This document shows, in pieces, positions 13,801 through 28,800 of a stretch of 64,000 nucleotides of DNA (position 1 is its first letter; each line of letters opens with the position of its first letter). The notes under the pieces were generated by a model that saw only the letters and a list, made by a program, of their open reading frames with translations, did no database searches and was not told the origin of the DNA. The translations under genes and the position numbers were made by a program. The stretch comes from Tubiluchus corallicola (Eukaryota > Priapulida > Priapulimorpha > Priapulimorphida > Tubiluchidae), in contig JAQGDQ010000004.1 of NCBI GenBank assembly GCA_030141605.1, forward strand, positions 868,001-932,000, in the 5' to 3' direction.

Positions 13801-16800
13801 ATTGCCTGCCTGCAGGCGCTTTATTTGCTTGTTGCTTATTTGTTTGTTTTTGTTTATTTGTTTATTTGTTTATTTTTGTTTAATTCCTGTCGAGCAACAT
13901 TGTCTTTGTTTATTGGGATTTCGTTTACGAATACAAATCTCCTCAAATTTTAAGTTTGTAATTTCAAATTTAAGTACTTGCTGGATTCACGTGTGATCAC
14001 GAACTTGTCGTAACATCAAGATTGGGTTACGTATTGCCATAATTCATCTAAATACTACACCTATTTTTATGCAACACATTTAAGAAAAACAGGCGTCCTT
14101 GCCCATCTAAGTACGCATGGCATTTAACATCAAGGCTAATGACATTATTAGCCGTGCAAGGCTAATGACATTATCCTTCTAATGTATTAGGTTTTTTAAT
14201 GCAAATTATTTTAAAATATTTAAAATATATAAAAACAAAACAATCAATATCTGTATTTCAAATATGTATACACGAGCTATGATTTAACAGTGGGTACTGC
14301 TGCTTTTTTAATTCCCTCATGTTGAATTGTAGTGCTACTGCATGTCACTTATTTTGAAACTGTTCTGGTAAAGCCGTAATTGAGGCTGTTTTTGAATTCA
14401 TTGCAACACTGAAACATTTCCCAATCAATAATCTAATTTCCATTTTCTCTCCATGTTTTGTAAGCATTTGTTGAACGCCTAAGCTTTCACGCGCTTACGA
14501 GCATAGACTATATTGAATGACTTTATTATTTTGTTGAATGTACAATATTCTTTTGTCAAAATAACCAGATCTCATATTCTAGCAGGGCTCTTTTGGTAGG
14601 TGGCAGTCCATTTTGAATGTTGACTCTATGTATATTGTAAAATGTAAATCCCAAAACTTTGCAATGCAACAGAACTTGTTATACTACTTTGGAGTTCTCA
14701 GTGTCAGTTGAAATAACGTTTCATCATAAAACTTAACAAAACACAGCAACAACAACCATAAAAATACCACCGTAATATCGCTGGTACAAGCTACAGAATG
14801 ATGTTGAGAACCTCAATTTTATATTTTGGGACCAAAGGGATAGTAGATTGTAGGTGTGTTTTACGATCACTTGTCTTAATGGTACAGTATTTTAAATCTA
14901 CAATCATTCACCATTTTGGTTGCCAACTTGGATTTGCATAAATCTTACTTCTCTTTCTTCTCTTAAAACCTATGTTTCGACTTCTAAATTGTAGCCAAAC
15001 TGCACATGTGAAAACTGATCTTTACTGCGGTTTAGGGTCAGTTTTTTTCAAATTCTCATGTAATTATTTAAAATTTTAAATTACAATCTCTTCATAATTT
15101 AAGAAATATGCTACAAGAAAGTTGGATTGATATGTGCCTCCCCCACTTGAAAGGTGTCGGTAAGACATTGATAAAATTATTTACAATGTTGTGAATGATC
15201 CACATTTTATCCATGTTTCTTGTTTTTTAGGAGCGGCAGCAAGCACTAGAGAAGATGGGCATCTCTGTACAGACGTCAGGCATTAAAGTGGAAACTAATA
15301 AATACTTCCTTGTTAACTTGAATGCTGATCCTTCACTCAATGAACTACTTGTGTACTATCTTAAGGTAAACTAATCTCCTACAACTAATGTCTTTTCCCA
15401 TGAATAATTTCACTGAGAAACATTTGCTTTACTTAGCATCAGATTCTATATGCAATAGTCCCTCAAAAAATCGTCCTTGTGTAAATTGTTGCATGTTTTG
15501 AGATAGGATCTGATTAATCTGCTTATGGTGTCACTTATGCCAATTGAATTATTTCACATACTGTATTTCAAAACAAAACAAAAATAAATGGGCAGCAGTT
15601 TTTACAAAATAATACTTAACAAGATTTTTGTGTGTGAACTCAAACGCAGTGGTAATAGTTTTAAACATTAATTAGGGTTTTAAATGAAATATGGTGTGGT
15701 AATTCTAAATTACCCACTCCAATTAATTTTGCTACATAGCATACTGGAAACAGTGTTTCTTATACAGTTCAGCATTGCAAATTGGAACTCAGCTCTCAAT
15801 GACAGGGCTTAGTTAATGTAGCGTCTAGGTAGTTGTGGAGATACGAAAACGAAACCTGCTAAATGTATAGGATAACTTTCTAAGATCAAGTACTGAACAT
15901 GTCTCACCGATGTTTAGATAAGGAATTCAAAAATTATTCCGATTTATTATTTATCTGATATCTGATCTGAATCGCATAATTCAATGCACATAAACACTGG
16001 CAAATCTGGGAAGATCATCATATTATTCTCATTACCGTCACATCAAACGAACCGTCTCAGTGCCATGTCTCCTTAACTTTATTTTGTTCATTTCGTTTCC
16101 TGCTCGGCTTACTGATTTCCTACTGTTTGTACAAGAGGAATTTCTGTAGGGTTTGATTACGATAGACCGGAACACCATAAATTAGATTCTTTCTGACATT
16201 CAAACCGTTTAATTCAATCAAGTTTATTGCAGCCCATGTCTAGCTTGCTTGACAGAAATTGTAAGCTCGGGAGTTTCTTCTGATTCATGTGCATTATTAT
16301 ATGAGTTAACAAGGCAGTTTCTTCCAGCATCTTCCTTACACTCTATATAGAACTTTCCAAGGACAAATGGAAAAATATTGCTTTAAATATGAATGTTCCA
16401 AAAATTAAAAAATTAAAATAAACTCAACTAGAAGAATAAGGTGTGGCAGAAGTGTTCCTGTTACTAAGTTCATAGTTTTGAAATGCAAGTTAACTATCTA
16501 ATTCTGTGGATGCGAGTTCTCATGTTTTAACAATAAACAACTTTGAAAAAAGAAAAATCTGTATAAACAGACACCTTGACCACATCTAGAACAGCTATGA
16601 AGCGTGTTCATTATAATGAGCCCTAATAATAAACAATTATGCACACTTTGTCAATCAGGTGACAAACCTATTTGTTCTGGCTAAAATAAACCCTAAGTTA
16701 ATTCAGCAATAAATGGCAATATATAAAAACCACAAACGTACGTGGAAGTAAATAATCAAGTTAAATAGCTTACCGTATGTAGATAAAACCAATAACGAAC

Positions 16801-19800
16801 ATTCCAAAATAACAAACAACTCTACTTTGTTATGAAAGCATGTTTTTGCTCAAATTTCCTTTCCGACGATTCTACAACTGGGGTGTTATTGACAGATATT
16901 TATGTTAGCGATTTAGGCAGCAGACTATCCATTTTGTAAAAGCTGTCTATTTGCTATTAGTGTTTTTCTGTTCGTAAGTTGTTTTCGGGTCTAGTAATGG
17001 AGTAGAAAATTGATGTCGTTCCCGTATATCTTCTTTGCGATGTGTAACAAAGTTATTCACAGTCATTACGTGTGGCATTTTGTCCAACAATTCATCAACC
17101 ATTACAAGGACAAGTCAAAACGTTTGCTTCCTGTTTCTCTACATGCTATAGATCATATAAGCACAGCAAAACTGTTTGACTTTTATAAATTGAATGCCAG
17201 TCGTTTTTCTCATAATTTCCTTTTTCTGTTCTTATAACTGGTTTTTCATTCGGCTTCATTCAAGTTTCAGATGTTTTTCGTTTTTCTTTGCAGTAGCATT
17301 CGTCAAAAGACATCGTTTTCTGGTCATTTTTCACAAGTAATTTCCAAGCAGACATAGTAAAATGGTTATTTATTGTGTGTAATGAAAATGTAGTTGATTT
17401 GCTTGCAGCTGTTGTTGACACCTAGAAATTAGTTTACATGGCTTCCAACAGTTACCAACTTTCAGAAACTGGCCAAAAATGTAAAATTACATTCCCACGA
17501 AAATGTTCTCTGTAAATAGACCTAGATTAGAGCATAGCCATATAGGACTTAATAGAATAGGACAAAACAGACGATGGACTAGGCCTCTATCCTCTTCTTT
17601 CACTGGGTTGAATCTGTCTCTAAACTAAACCTTGATTTCTAGAACATTCAGTTTTACAAGTTGCCTAATTATGCATTACTGAATAATACATTTTAATGTA
17701 GTCTTTTCCGGTCTTAACATGTAACATTTTTTTCCATAAGTTAGGCTCTGAGTCAGTGTTTCTGCATTACCTTATGCAGAAATAAACCAAGTCACTGCGT
17801 GGCTTTCATTTGGTGCAAAAATTAGTGAGGGATTCAGGAATAAAATTTAAATGGTCTAAAAACTGGTAATGCTTTTGAAGTCTTCACTAATTTTTAGGCT
17901 GACAAAGTAGGAAGCTTGAAGCTCTGTTCATTACCGCTGATAATTTGTGAAATTTTATATTTATTTTGCTTTTGTCAGACTAAATCACACTGTAAATTTT
18001 TTTTAATGAAAAACTGAGCCAAGATTTTTCTGTTCTCTGTATATTTGTAATAAGGACCTTTAATATTGGATAGCCACTAAGTTTCATCATGATTTTGTAC
18101 GTATTTGAAATATTGGGCCATGACTTCATTAATACATTGCAATGATACCTGTTAGGACCAAAGCTAATATACCTTTAAGTTGATGACTATAATGCCAACA
18201 AATCTGTGATATGCTGTAATGTCCCTAATGTGTCTTTCTTCTGAAGTTATCAGTTAACAAGGAAATTTACCTACACTGGTATATTTGCCATTTTAAGCAT
18301 CTTTTCCATTGTAACTTTTATGACCCTTGACCTTTGTGTGTGTGTGTGTGTGTGCATGTGTGTGACTGTAACACATTAACCTACCATCATAATTTTTTTT
18401 GTCTGGTTAACTCCTTAGCGCAAGTGTTATATTGTACAAATTTGGTCTGAATTGATTTTGCACAAAAACAAATAAAAAATATGAAAATTACTTTGATAAA
18501 ATATCTTCTGGTAATGATTTGTCCTACAAAATATTCGTTTTCACAAGACCCATAACCATGCAATTGTTTTAAAGTGAACCATCAGTGTTGAAGTTATTTT
18601 AGCTTTTACATCAACAACAAGAACAACAGCACAAAGTGAAATCAGCACAGTGCAAAAAGATTCCATGATTTTGAATGGTTTGATCAATCTCTCACACATG
18701 CAAAGAAATCACTTTGTTTTTGCCTTGCCTGATCATTTCACTTTGTTGACTTATTCACTTTCACTTTCCTAGCTTATTATTGAACCTTCGTTCAATGATG
18801 ACTTCACATCTACATGGTCTTGTTGGTCTACGTGGGTTGTTGCTTAATTTATATTTTGCTAAACTTAATTTGGTATTGATGGTACTGCATTGATATTTTC
18901 ACTTGCAGCTAATTAACAATCTACAGACATAGCTGGATTTACATCTGTACCTTCTTTGTCACAACTGTCTAATCTTTTATGCAAAGAGGTTAGTAACCAA
19001 CTATCTTATGTCCTCTCACAAATACGGGTCAAATATGGCAGCCTTAATGAAATGTACTGGGATTCAACTTGTTTGCAGTTTATTGCCTGGCTTCATGCCT
19101 CTGGGGAAATTTGTGTGTATCTTTCCGCTTTGTCTCTTGTGTAAACTTTATTGTGTTAAGCTGCAGGCTAAGGAATTGAGTAAACATGTTTCTTTGTGCC
19201 GGCATTTTCTGATCTGAATTTGCATGTTCCGTGGCAGTGATGCTAAATGATCGATTAATTCTGTGCAAGTTCTCCAATTCAAGAGCAAAAGATGCAGAGG
19301 AGGGAGACCTATGCCAGTTTTTTCTAAAATTGCTAAACAGATTTCAAGATTTTCTTCCGTGTTGGTTCTTTGTCCAAATTAAGCTTTGGTCTTTGTTCGC
19401 TATAATTCTGTATAATGTTTAGTATAATAATATATTTCACTAAAATACAAAAATGCTTGATAATAATTATAGACACTGAAAAAATTCCATGATAAGTGAA
19501 TCATGCAGATAGACTGGCAAACAGATTACGAGCATCATACAGTGAAGTCCTTCTCAATGGAAAATTTGATTGGCAAAAATTTGATTGATGAAAAATTCAA
19601 AAATATCAATAATTAAGTAACCGTTGTAGGTAGCAAATAATCATTAAAAAGATAATAAACAATAAGGAGTGCCACAAGTGACATGACAAAAATTAATGAA
19701 TTTGCATATATCACAATATTAAATCTGCATCTGCTGATGGTATAATTTCAGCAGTGACAAGCACTTTCCACAAGAATTGATTGTACATATAAACATACTG

Positions 19801-22800
19801 AATGGACTTCGATATCATTGTTTTGATTTAAGATAGTACCATGTGATGCAAAATGACCGTCTTTTGTGATGGGAAGTCAGCTTCTGCCCTGTTTAGTTTC
19901 ATTGGTCTCCTAACAATAGGTAGAGCTTATATACTAGCAAGAATAAATGTTAATAAAACCAGTTTAAATTTATTACGGCCTACAAACAAAAAATAATACA
20001 AGTTTGCATTAGACAAGATGAAGTAATACCAAAGTAATATTGTCAGTACTTTGATATGCCTTTTTTGGCAGAAGTATCATAGCTGTTGCTGTTGAAATAG
20101 GACACTCTTATACTGTAGCTTCATACCATAATGAGGGTTAGCCATCTTCAGCATGTAAAGTTGAATGCTTTTAACATAACACATAAGATACTCCTGTGCT
20201 ATGATTATTACACATTTGGGCACAAGATATTTGCTTTTGTTAGATTTTTGTGTGTACTTACAAGGTACCTACGTGGCTGTGGCTATCTACCTGTACTGTG
20301 TAAAGCAGCACTGTGGATCGTAATTGTTCAGTCACGGTGCTTTTTACAGTTTTTCCCATTCACATGACTTTTACAGTGCCTCCATGTGACATTTTCATTC
20401 CAGTTAAAATTACCAACTTCGTAAGCAATTCTAAACTTCAGTTCACTGCTAGCTGATATTGTCTTGCGTCAGAGTGTGCCTTACTCTGTTGCTCTAATTG
20501 CGTTTCTGGGCTCGTTTCAGCTTCCCATCAAAAGCATTTATTGCTTTACATTGCATTTTATTACTGTCATTCTGAGCTGGTTAATTTTCCCTTTGCTTGG
20601 ACAGCTTCAAATTAATTCGAATGCTTAAATGTCAGTATGAAACCGAAGTTTTTGTTTTCCTTATCGAATTACCTATTGCTAATAATTTGAAATTATCAAA
20701 AACTTTCTTAATTTTGGCTATTGTCATACTTGCATTGATGAACATCTCTCCTTGATTTTGGCTATAGTAGCAAAACAGTGTATGACTTATGGTTTCTACA
20801 ATACCGTCTTTGTGTTTTAATGATTCTAATGTAATTTTTATGTACTCTACTTAATTGGACGTTATCATGACCCAAAATACATTTTTCTGTAGGTCTGGAT
20901 TTCAGACTTCTGCCAAAGCAGCATTATGTATCAGTAGCACTATTTGTTGTATTTTAAATATCAGAATCTCGTGCTTTTAGTGAACTATATCTGTGCTTAT
21001 TCTGCAGAGTTGTGAATTTAATGCCAAATAACTAATACTGACTCCCTATCGTTTTCCCACAAAGTGAACACTTCTGTTTCTTCAAAAAACATTGGACCTG
21101 GTACGTAGCTTAATGTACGTCATGATGAATTTAATTTTATTGCATAACGCATGTGCCATTTTGCATCAATCCTGGTTCGTTTACCCTAAACTGCCTTGGG
21201 TTTCTCATCTTGTTGCATGAATGCTTGAGATTTCTCCATGGAACACTTTATGGCCCGCAGATTTCTTTATGAAATGGAATCAATATCCATGGAGCCAAGA
21301 CGTTTTATATTGGTAGATCATTAATCAATGTAGATGTTCACTCAGCTGCTGAATGTAAATTGATTCAGTTATGTTTCCTCTTGATCACTGCTGCTGCTGT
21401 TGACCTTTGTGATATAATATAATTGAACGCTTGCCCTAGTCTTTCCTTTTAGTGCTTACTGTAGATGATACAGTCTTCATTACCTAATGGATGAATTTCA
21501 TCCAAGTTACTGTTTGACCCGATAAGGAATGCATTCATTCTAACCACTTTCATATTAGACACGTATTTTCTTCAGAAATTTGGCTGTTCGTTTAGAAATT
21601 TGTTATCAGACATCTTGTTTCATTGTACAAAGTCACTGTAAGTGGCATCTACGCTTCAGCATTCAGAATGAAGTAAATTTTAAAAACAAAAGCTTAAAAG
21701 TGTTTTTTGCGACTTGTCTTCTGGCCGTCTTCATCTCTGTAGGGAAGATTTCTGTGAACGTGAAGATGATTGCATTACCACTGACTAGTGTGAAAAGCTA
21801 TTTAGTATTCTGACTGTAAAACTGGCTTCACACTCCTCCATGTCACATGTCCAATGTGATTTGTTTGATTGCCTCTTGGGACGTCACTACTCAACAAACA
21901 AAATACAATTAGCATCACCTTTTTTTAGCCTTTTTGTCTTTTTAGCCGACAACTGTCTTGTTGATGAACAGTATAACAGTATGTTTGTAGTTGGGAAAGA
22001 ATATCATATCTGTCCAGTTGTAAGGAATCCTTTACATGGCAAAGCAAAAATACATTTGGTGCACAAGATCATTTTAACTAGTTTAATTTTGGATAAACCC
22101 TTATATGTACAGTGTAAGTGACATTTTTAGTTAACAAGTGGCCTAGAATGTATCCAACGAAATTTCTTGTAGCTCAATACTAGACTGTTATATTGTTACT
22201 TCTTTTGCATTTAATAATTTTTAGAGCAAATTTTAGTGATTTCTGGTTTCATTTCATCTTCACTGCTGAAAGCGTGCAGTTTGCTATAATATCACAGTGT
22301 GTTATAATATCCAAAGCGCATGCTTTATTGGCTGATTTTGTGCAATGAAAACTGATGCGTACTTTATAGAGCATGTAGTTCTTTATTTTTTAGTTTCATC
22401 CGCTTTTCTAAAATTTTCTGTAAATTTTCGTTCCACCACAAGTTTTAAAGGACAAAACTAACAAAAAAGTTTGAACTTTCACTTTCATAGACAGACATGC
22501 GATTTGATCATTGTTCCCTGTATTACCAATTTTCTCTGCAGCGAGAACAAGCTGCTGAACTGGGAAATGAGCTCCAAACTTTGTTAGCCACCTCATTGAT
22601 TGATATAGGACCAGATTCAGATTGCTTTAAATCAATTACCTGCCTGGGATAAATGGCATCCTTCGGCAAGTACTGGGAATAAAGTAGTTCTAGCAGCATA
22701 GGTTACACCTAATTGCAAATTGGAAAACAAAGAGTTTCTGACAGTATATTCACTAAAAGATTTGCAGCTTACTCCACTTAGACACAGGGCCCTCAACGAG

Positions 22801-25800
22801 AGGCGGCAATTTTACAAACAAGGGGCTTCTAAAAAAACTTGGTCTAGTATATGCTCTGAAGCAAGCTAAGCACAATTTTTGCCTAATGTCCAGTAAGATA
22901 TCTAGAAGCTTCTAAAGTGTTTCTCATAATAAACTATTCTGAAACAAGGCGTTTCAAACTTTTTGAATATCACTTTATTTTAGATGTTGAAAATTATTTC
23001 CAAAAAAGCCAAGCCTAGCTTTGAAGTGTGCTAGCAACATCTTCAGCAATACATTTTAAATTGATATGTTCCGTGTGCGATATTCATTGTTTAAGAAAAG
23101 ATTCTAAACCAACCATATCCCTAGTTCTTGACTAATCCAGAAAGAATATCTCTGATAGTATCTGCATTATCAAGGTGTTAATTTTAACACTTTTAAGGTA
23201 TGTCTACTAAAGCCCTGAAGCATAATATCATATTAGCTGCTTAGCATATTGAGAAATAATACACTTTTATTGGGAATTTGTGATGTTTTCAAAATTTCTA
23301 AAAAATTGCTTCGGATAAATTTTTCCTTATAACACGATTTTTACACATTTTCAGGTATAAGCCCATACTGTCTTTATTGTTCAACTTTTGTTTCATTTGA
23401 TGAACTTTATGACAGCTTCATTTTCAATTACCATGTTTTACTTTTAAAAGAAGAACGAGCCCTCGAACAATATTCATTGTATTTTAATATACACATAAAA
23501 ATTTTGAAATTACCACATAATATATGCGTGTTGTCTTGCTTAAAAATGCAGAAAATTTAAATCATTCGTATCATCCGCCATACGAACTTCGTTGCGGGCA
23601 TATTTGAAAAAATGACATAAGCTGGTAGACAGCACGAAGGCATGCACTACGAAGCTTCTGCAATCTTGCTATTCTAGCTGACTAATTCTTTGTGATTAAT
23701 TGTTGTGTTTATGCAAAAATTAGTCGTTGGATCAATTTGCTTACATAGCTTTAGTTTGCAGGATTATACTTCAAAATGTGTAAGTACTACACAATGTAAT
23801 TACAGAAAAGCATGGAATTCTGCAAGGCTGCGACCATGCAGAAGGTGCCGGTTGGGTGCTTAGCTTATAGAGTTCAATTTTAGCTTGTTAAAATAATTAT
23901 TCTGTCACTTTTCTGCATAAACTAGCCTAGTTGGGCTTTATTATACAATCCTCAATAACTGGTTTTCATAACATACTGGGCCACAGGATTCATCAAATGG
24001 GAAAAAATGGTATTAATAGTCTCTCGTTTAACTTTTTGTTATTGTTTGTAGGGTGTTACATGTAATAGTAACTGTAGCTGCAAAAGAAGTTCACTCAAGC
24101 ACCTGGTGTGATAAGTGTTTATATTGTACAGTAACCGAATGACTCCATTTCTTTAAATAAGCGCGCCCAAGCTTGCAGTGATTGCGACTTTAAATTGATT
24201 TTACTAATTACATGACGTACTTATCACAATTTTATTACTTTCTGATGTTTTTCTCAAATACTAAAATAACCTCAACTTCCTGAGAGACTTGACTTTTGCT
24301 TTAAAAGCTTTGTCCTGTTAGCTGAATTTGCAGCTACAACCAGTCCGAAATACACTTCCATCCTACAGACGTAAACACTATTACGGTAAGAAAATCAATC
24401 GTTTCTGAAGAAATTGTAGTTACGCATTTTGTTTTCTCACAAAACTGAGATTTTGGAAATTGGAATCGCTAATTGCTGCTTCTAGAATAATATTGGTTTT
24501 ATAGTTATTACCTTGCTTTTGCTATTGATTTTTCTGTGTTGAGTGCTTTCTGCTTTAGCAACATTATGAAATGAATCTTTTTGCTGGTCAGAAATTTCAT
24601 TAAAGAGGTGCGCTTTGCATGTGTATATTGGAAAAGTAAAGTAATGGATTTCATACCTAAAGCATTATTTCACATTTGCGTCTGCTATGTTTTTTTGTAA
24701 TTCCTATTTCAAAGCTCACCATGAGCCTTCATGCCACATTTCTTGACGTATAATGCAACATTGATTAGTGAACATTTTCTCTCAAGCATATGTCTAATTT
24801 AGTGGAGTAAGCTTCTTCATTTATTATGCATGTTTGATGGACTGTGAGTGGAGAAACCATCTGTATTAAGCCTTTAGTTGCACAAGAGGTTAAACGTGTT
24901 TCTTAGAACTATTCAATGTATCAGAATGCACTCCCTGGTCTAGAGGCAGATAGCAAAAAAGTTTATCAAAGATTAAAATCGCTTTTCTTTCGAAACAGAA
25001 TTTCGTGTCAAACATTCTTTTTCGAGCTTTTATATATGTTTTGGCATTTTCTCTAGTTTTAGCTTCTGTAGGTAATTTATGGACATCACTGGGTAATAAA
25101 TAACACTTAAACTTGCTCTTCGGGTTTTTATTTTGTCAGAGGTTTCCTAGTTTACCCACTTAGTCGGGGAATAATCTAAATTGTGACTGGTTACATGGAT
25201 GTACAGATGTCTCATAGTTTATACTGCTTTTTAAATAAATCGTTAAGAACAGTCATTCATTCATTCATTCATTATCATTTATTTCGACATTCATTACAAT
25301 ACATTTATTTCCTTACAATAACACCTATATTAATGTCAAAATTATAATGGGGGGTTGCCACTAAGGCGTAAGCTGCTACCGTTACAGCCACATTTAAGTG
25401 CCACATTACATATTTTACAGTAGGAGCACTTGGGATTAATTAGTTATCAGTGGACTTTCAATAGAATTGACCGAAACTATTCATGTTAGCGACATTTAAC
25501 TCAACTAAATCTTCATCAACCTTTTTTTTGCACTGCCACTGAGAATGTTTGTTAATTTTGGTTACATATTGAACAATAGTTTAGTGATGCTGTGCTTATG
25601 TCATCTTTCTTAACCGAACTTATCGTCAGAGTGGAATAATAATTAGTTTTGATTAATTATTGTAGCTGGGGAGCTCTCAGTAGCGCATTGAATAGAGGCA
25701 TTGTTGATTCAACATAAAATTTAAAGGTTTGTTTAAAGACCTGAAACGCTGTAAATTTTCACACTTTTCACTATCTGGAATCAGATGACACTGAAAGCAA

Positions 25801-28800
25801 TAAATTTCCAGTCATTTTCTTGAAGGACTGTTGCTTCTTACTATCAATACAGTGCAATGAATTTTCTCCTATCGTTTTGATTGATTTGAAACACTTATGT
25901 TGTAAAATTTGCTGATTGTGCAAACCAAAGCTCTTTTTATGCAGTTTTGCCACCAAAGGAATAGAAGGACAATAACGTTTAAGTAATTTTTATTTGTATT
26001 AACTTTATTGTAGGACCACACTTTGGTTGGGAGACCTGATGCACCAGTGGAGCAAGACATTCAGTTAAGTGGATTAGGAATTATGCCTGAACATTGCATT
26101 GTGGAAATTGTACAAGGTGACGTGTACATGGCACCATTAGAAGGTGCAAGGTATGTACAATATAGTAATGAATTTATGCTGCATAACTGCAAGGAACCTA
26201 CGTGCAGTACATACAGCCAATAAAAACTGTCTTTTAACTTCTACAGCAATATTGTTGTTACTCAGTGTTTTTTAAATTTTCTTCCTTGGCTCTACCAAGC
26301 AAACACAAACTGCTTCACCAAGAATTGCAGTTGTTTCTGCTGTCGTATAAAGTCGACACCGGAGTCAGATGTCGTTAAGTTGTCTTGTTGCCAGTGAAAT
26401 ATTAGCGTGATTTGTTTTCCATAGATTCCATTTCGTTGCTGAGAAAACAAGTGAACTGTAAATAAAAAGTTCAATGGACAGAAAATACTAACAAAAAGAG
26501 CTATCAAAATTACTAGATTTACAACTGGTAATAATAGTAGCTTATACGTTCATTTACTATTAATTTTTTGTAGAGAATTACGTGTTGATTTTACGCTCTT
26601 GTGCCTTGAAGTGTTGCTTATGACTATTATTATAGCCTATTCTTTGACATTCTCCCTTTCCACCAGCAACGATTGTAATACGTGACAATTTACCTGTTTG
26701 TTGCAGGACTTGTGTAAATGGCTCTTTGATAAATGACAGGACTTTGCTTCGTCATGGCGACCGCGTACTGTGGGGCAATAATCATTTTTTCCGCATCAAC
26801 TGTCCACGAGCTATTGCTAAGACTCCTAGTGAGTACAAAGTAACAAACCAAATTTGTGTGAAAAATGGAAAAAAATGCAAATGGAAATATTTTGATGCAA
26901 AGACATTGACAATTTTTCCAAGCTTTACTAAAGACAAAAAAAATGTTCTCTGAAAGTGATCAATTACTTTTTTACTAGGTATGGCAGGCCTCCAGGTACA
27001 ATCGCCCGACCAACCGGAACGACCTATTGATTATGAATTTGCTCGAGAGGAATTAATGATGAAAGAGATGTCCAACGATCCAATCCAGGCAGCTATGTCA
27101 GCATTGGAGCGACAACATGAAGAAGACAAGCAAGGTAAAAAAATGGTTCAAAAATACCTTTAAAAATCACTTTTTGGCTACTGTTTAATTTACATTCTTT
27201 AATGTAGTCTGTACAATTCAAAATGTTAGACTCCTAAAATGCCATAAAATTCTTTTGTAATCAGTGGTCTGTATTAATTTGGTGCGCGTTTCTGTTATAA
27301 ACAAAATTGTTAAGCAAATGCATAGAATTGATCATATCTGTGTGAAACTGTGAAAAACAATGAAAATTGTGACAAAGAAATATTTTGTGCTTATTTTTGT
27401 TATAGGAATTGTAGAAATAAAGCAAGTTTTTGCCTCTGTTTACCAGTTTCAGTTTCAACATAAATTCAATTTTTATAAAGCTATTGAATAGTACTGTGGG
27501 GAACAATCTACCTAATATTGATTTGGCGCTATTACATGTTTTTAATTTCCAAATATGAAAAAATCATTAGTTTGCAAAATACACAACTTTATATAGCCTG
27601 CCATAAGTGTATTGATCCAATATCTAATTTGACACCACTGTAAATGAAATACATACTTGAATAAAGACATCTTCTGATTCTCAGTGATAGCAAAATGGAG
27701 GTGATCCATTTTTAATCATGATGGAACTCCGATGTTCAAGTACTCGAAGGCTTCAGGTTTGAAGGAGTTTAATGATTACCATCAAATTCCGTTAAAAATC
27801 TTGGCTTCATTTTTGACAGTTTTGGAACAAATACCATGCGGATGAATGAAGTTTGCTGTAAGCCTATTTTCCTCTAGATAGGATGGGTATATTCGAAGTT
27901 TCCTAATTATGCCGACTACAGTAAAGTTGATCATGCCATTGTAACCTCACAACTTGATTAACTGCTACAGTCTGAATTCTGAAGGAACAGTTAGACGAAC
28001 TTCAAGCAGAGCAAATGCTGTTGCTCGTTTGTTATCAAAAACTAGAAAATTCAATCACGTCAAACTGGTACTGCTTGTAGTACATTCGCTACCCACGGAA
28101 CAGCATATAAATTTTAAAATCCTCCTGCTGACCCTTTAAGCCATTAACCCACTTAGGACCACAATATATTTCAGAACTTATTAGTTACTACATGCCAGTT
28201 CAAGTCGAGATTTCCATTCAACAAATAAATACCAGTTATCAGTGCCAGTGGGAAAGTTGAACAAGACTAATTGGGGATAGAGCCTTCTCTATATCCGCAC
28301 TACATTTGTAGACGTGATAGCAAATCAGTGAACTGGCTAAAGGCATACCTATTCAGAATTTTGTATACTTTGTAGTAACTGTTTGTACTGGATTTGTCTT
28401 ATCCTTGTTTTTATTATGTATTGTAAGTAAGTGATTAAATTTATTAAAACAACATGTTACAGTTAAAAATTGAATTACTGTGTACATGTGTCTACAATGG
28501 TAAAAAATAATTTAAAATTTAAAAGGCCACAGTAATTTACTAAACAGTATTAATTTTCCAGGCAGTTATTCACATAAAATTATAAGTATGAAAATATAAG
28601 TATAACATCTAGAGCAAACACGAGTTATGAAAATCAATCATTTAAAAAATGTAACTAAATTTTCCAAAATGTTTTATTTGATTTTTATTATTTTGTTATT
28701 ATTATATTGTTGTTAATGTATTATTATTATTATTTTGCATAGTTTTGTGCACCTACCTGTACACTTAAATTTTTAATTATCAGTACTAGATCATTTAAGT

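Larger units (their letters stand above)
4775..15230 (+). other. Intron 4 (10.5 kb), repeat-bearing
   Basis: Large intron bounded by gtaagt and a long T-tract plus AG. It contains the MITE-like foldback at 6.6-6.9 kb and its relative at 8.0 kb, the GA/TA microsatellite at 7.7 kb, a small foldback at 11.25 kb and the perfect 385-bp tandem duplication at 12.5-13.3 kb. I found no exon that joins in frame with its neighbours and no recognisable RNA gene; short open frames here look like chance. Confidence 0.8.
15366..26013 (+). other. Intron 5 (10.6 kb), no recognised gene
   Basis: Bounded by gtaaac and ttattgtag. It contains a (TG)n tract near 18.34 kb and an ATTC tract at 25.25 kb. I found no exon fitting the flanking phases, no transposase or reverse transcriptase remnant that I could recognise, and no tRNA-like block. 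An exon-like stretch near 22.54 kb was rejected. Confidence 0.75.

Noticed and set aside
22541-22652. Exon-like stretch after a good acceptor ([17 protein letters not shown])
   Set aside because: Would insert into the FHA domain, has no usable donor before its stop, and KIF13 FHA is continuous between exons 5 and 6.
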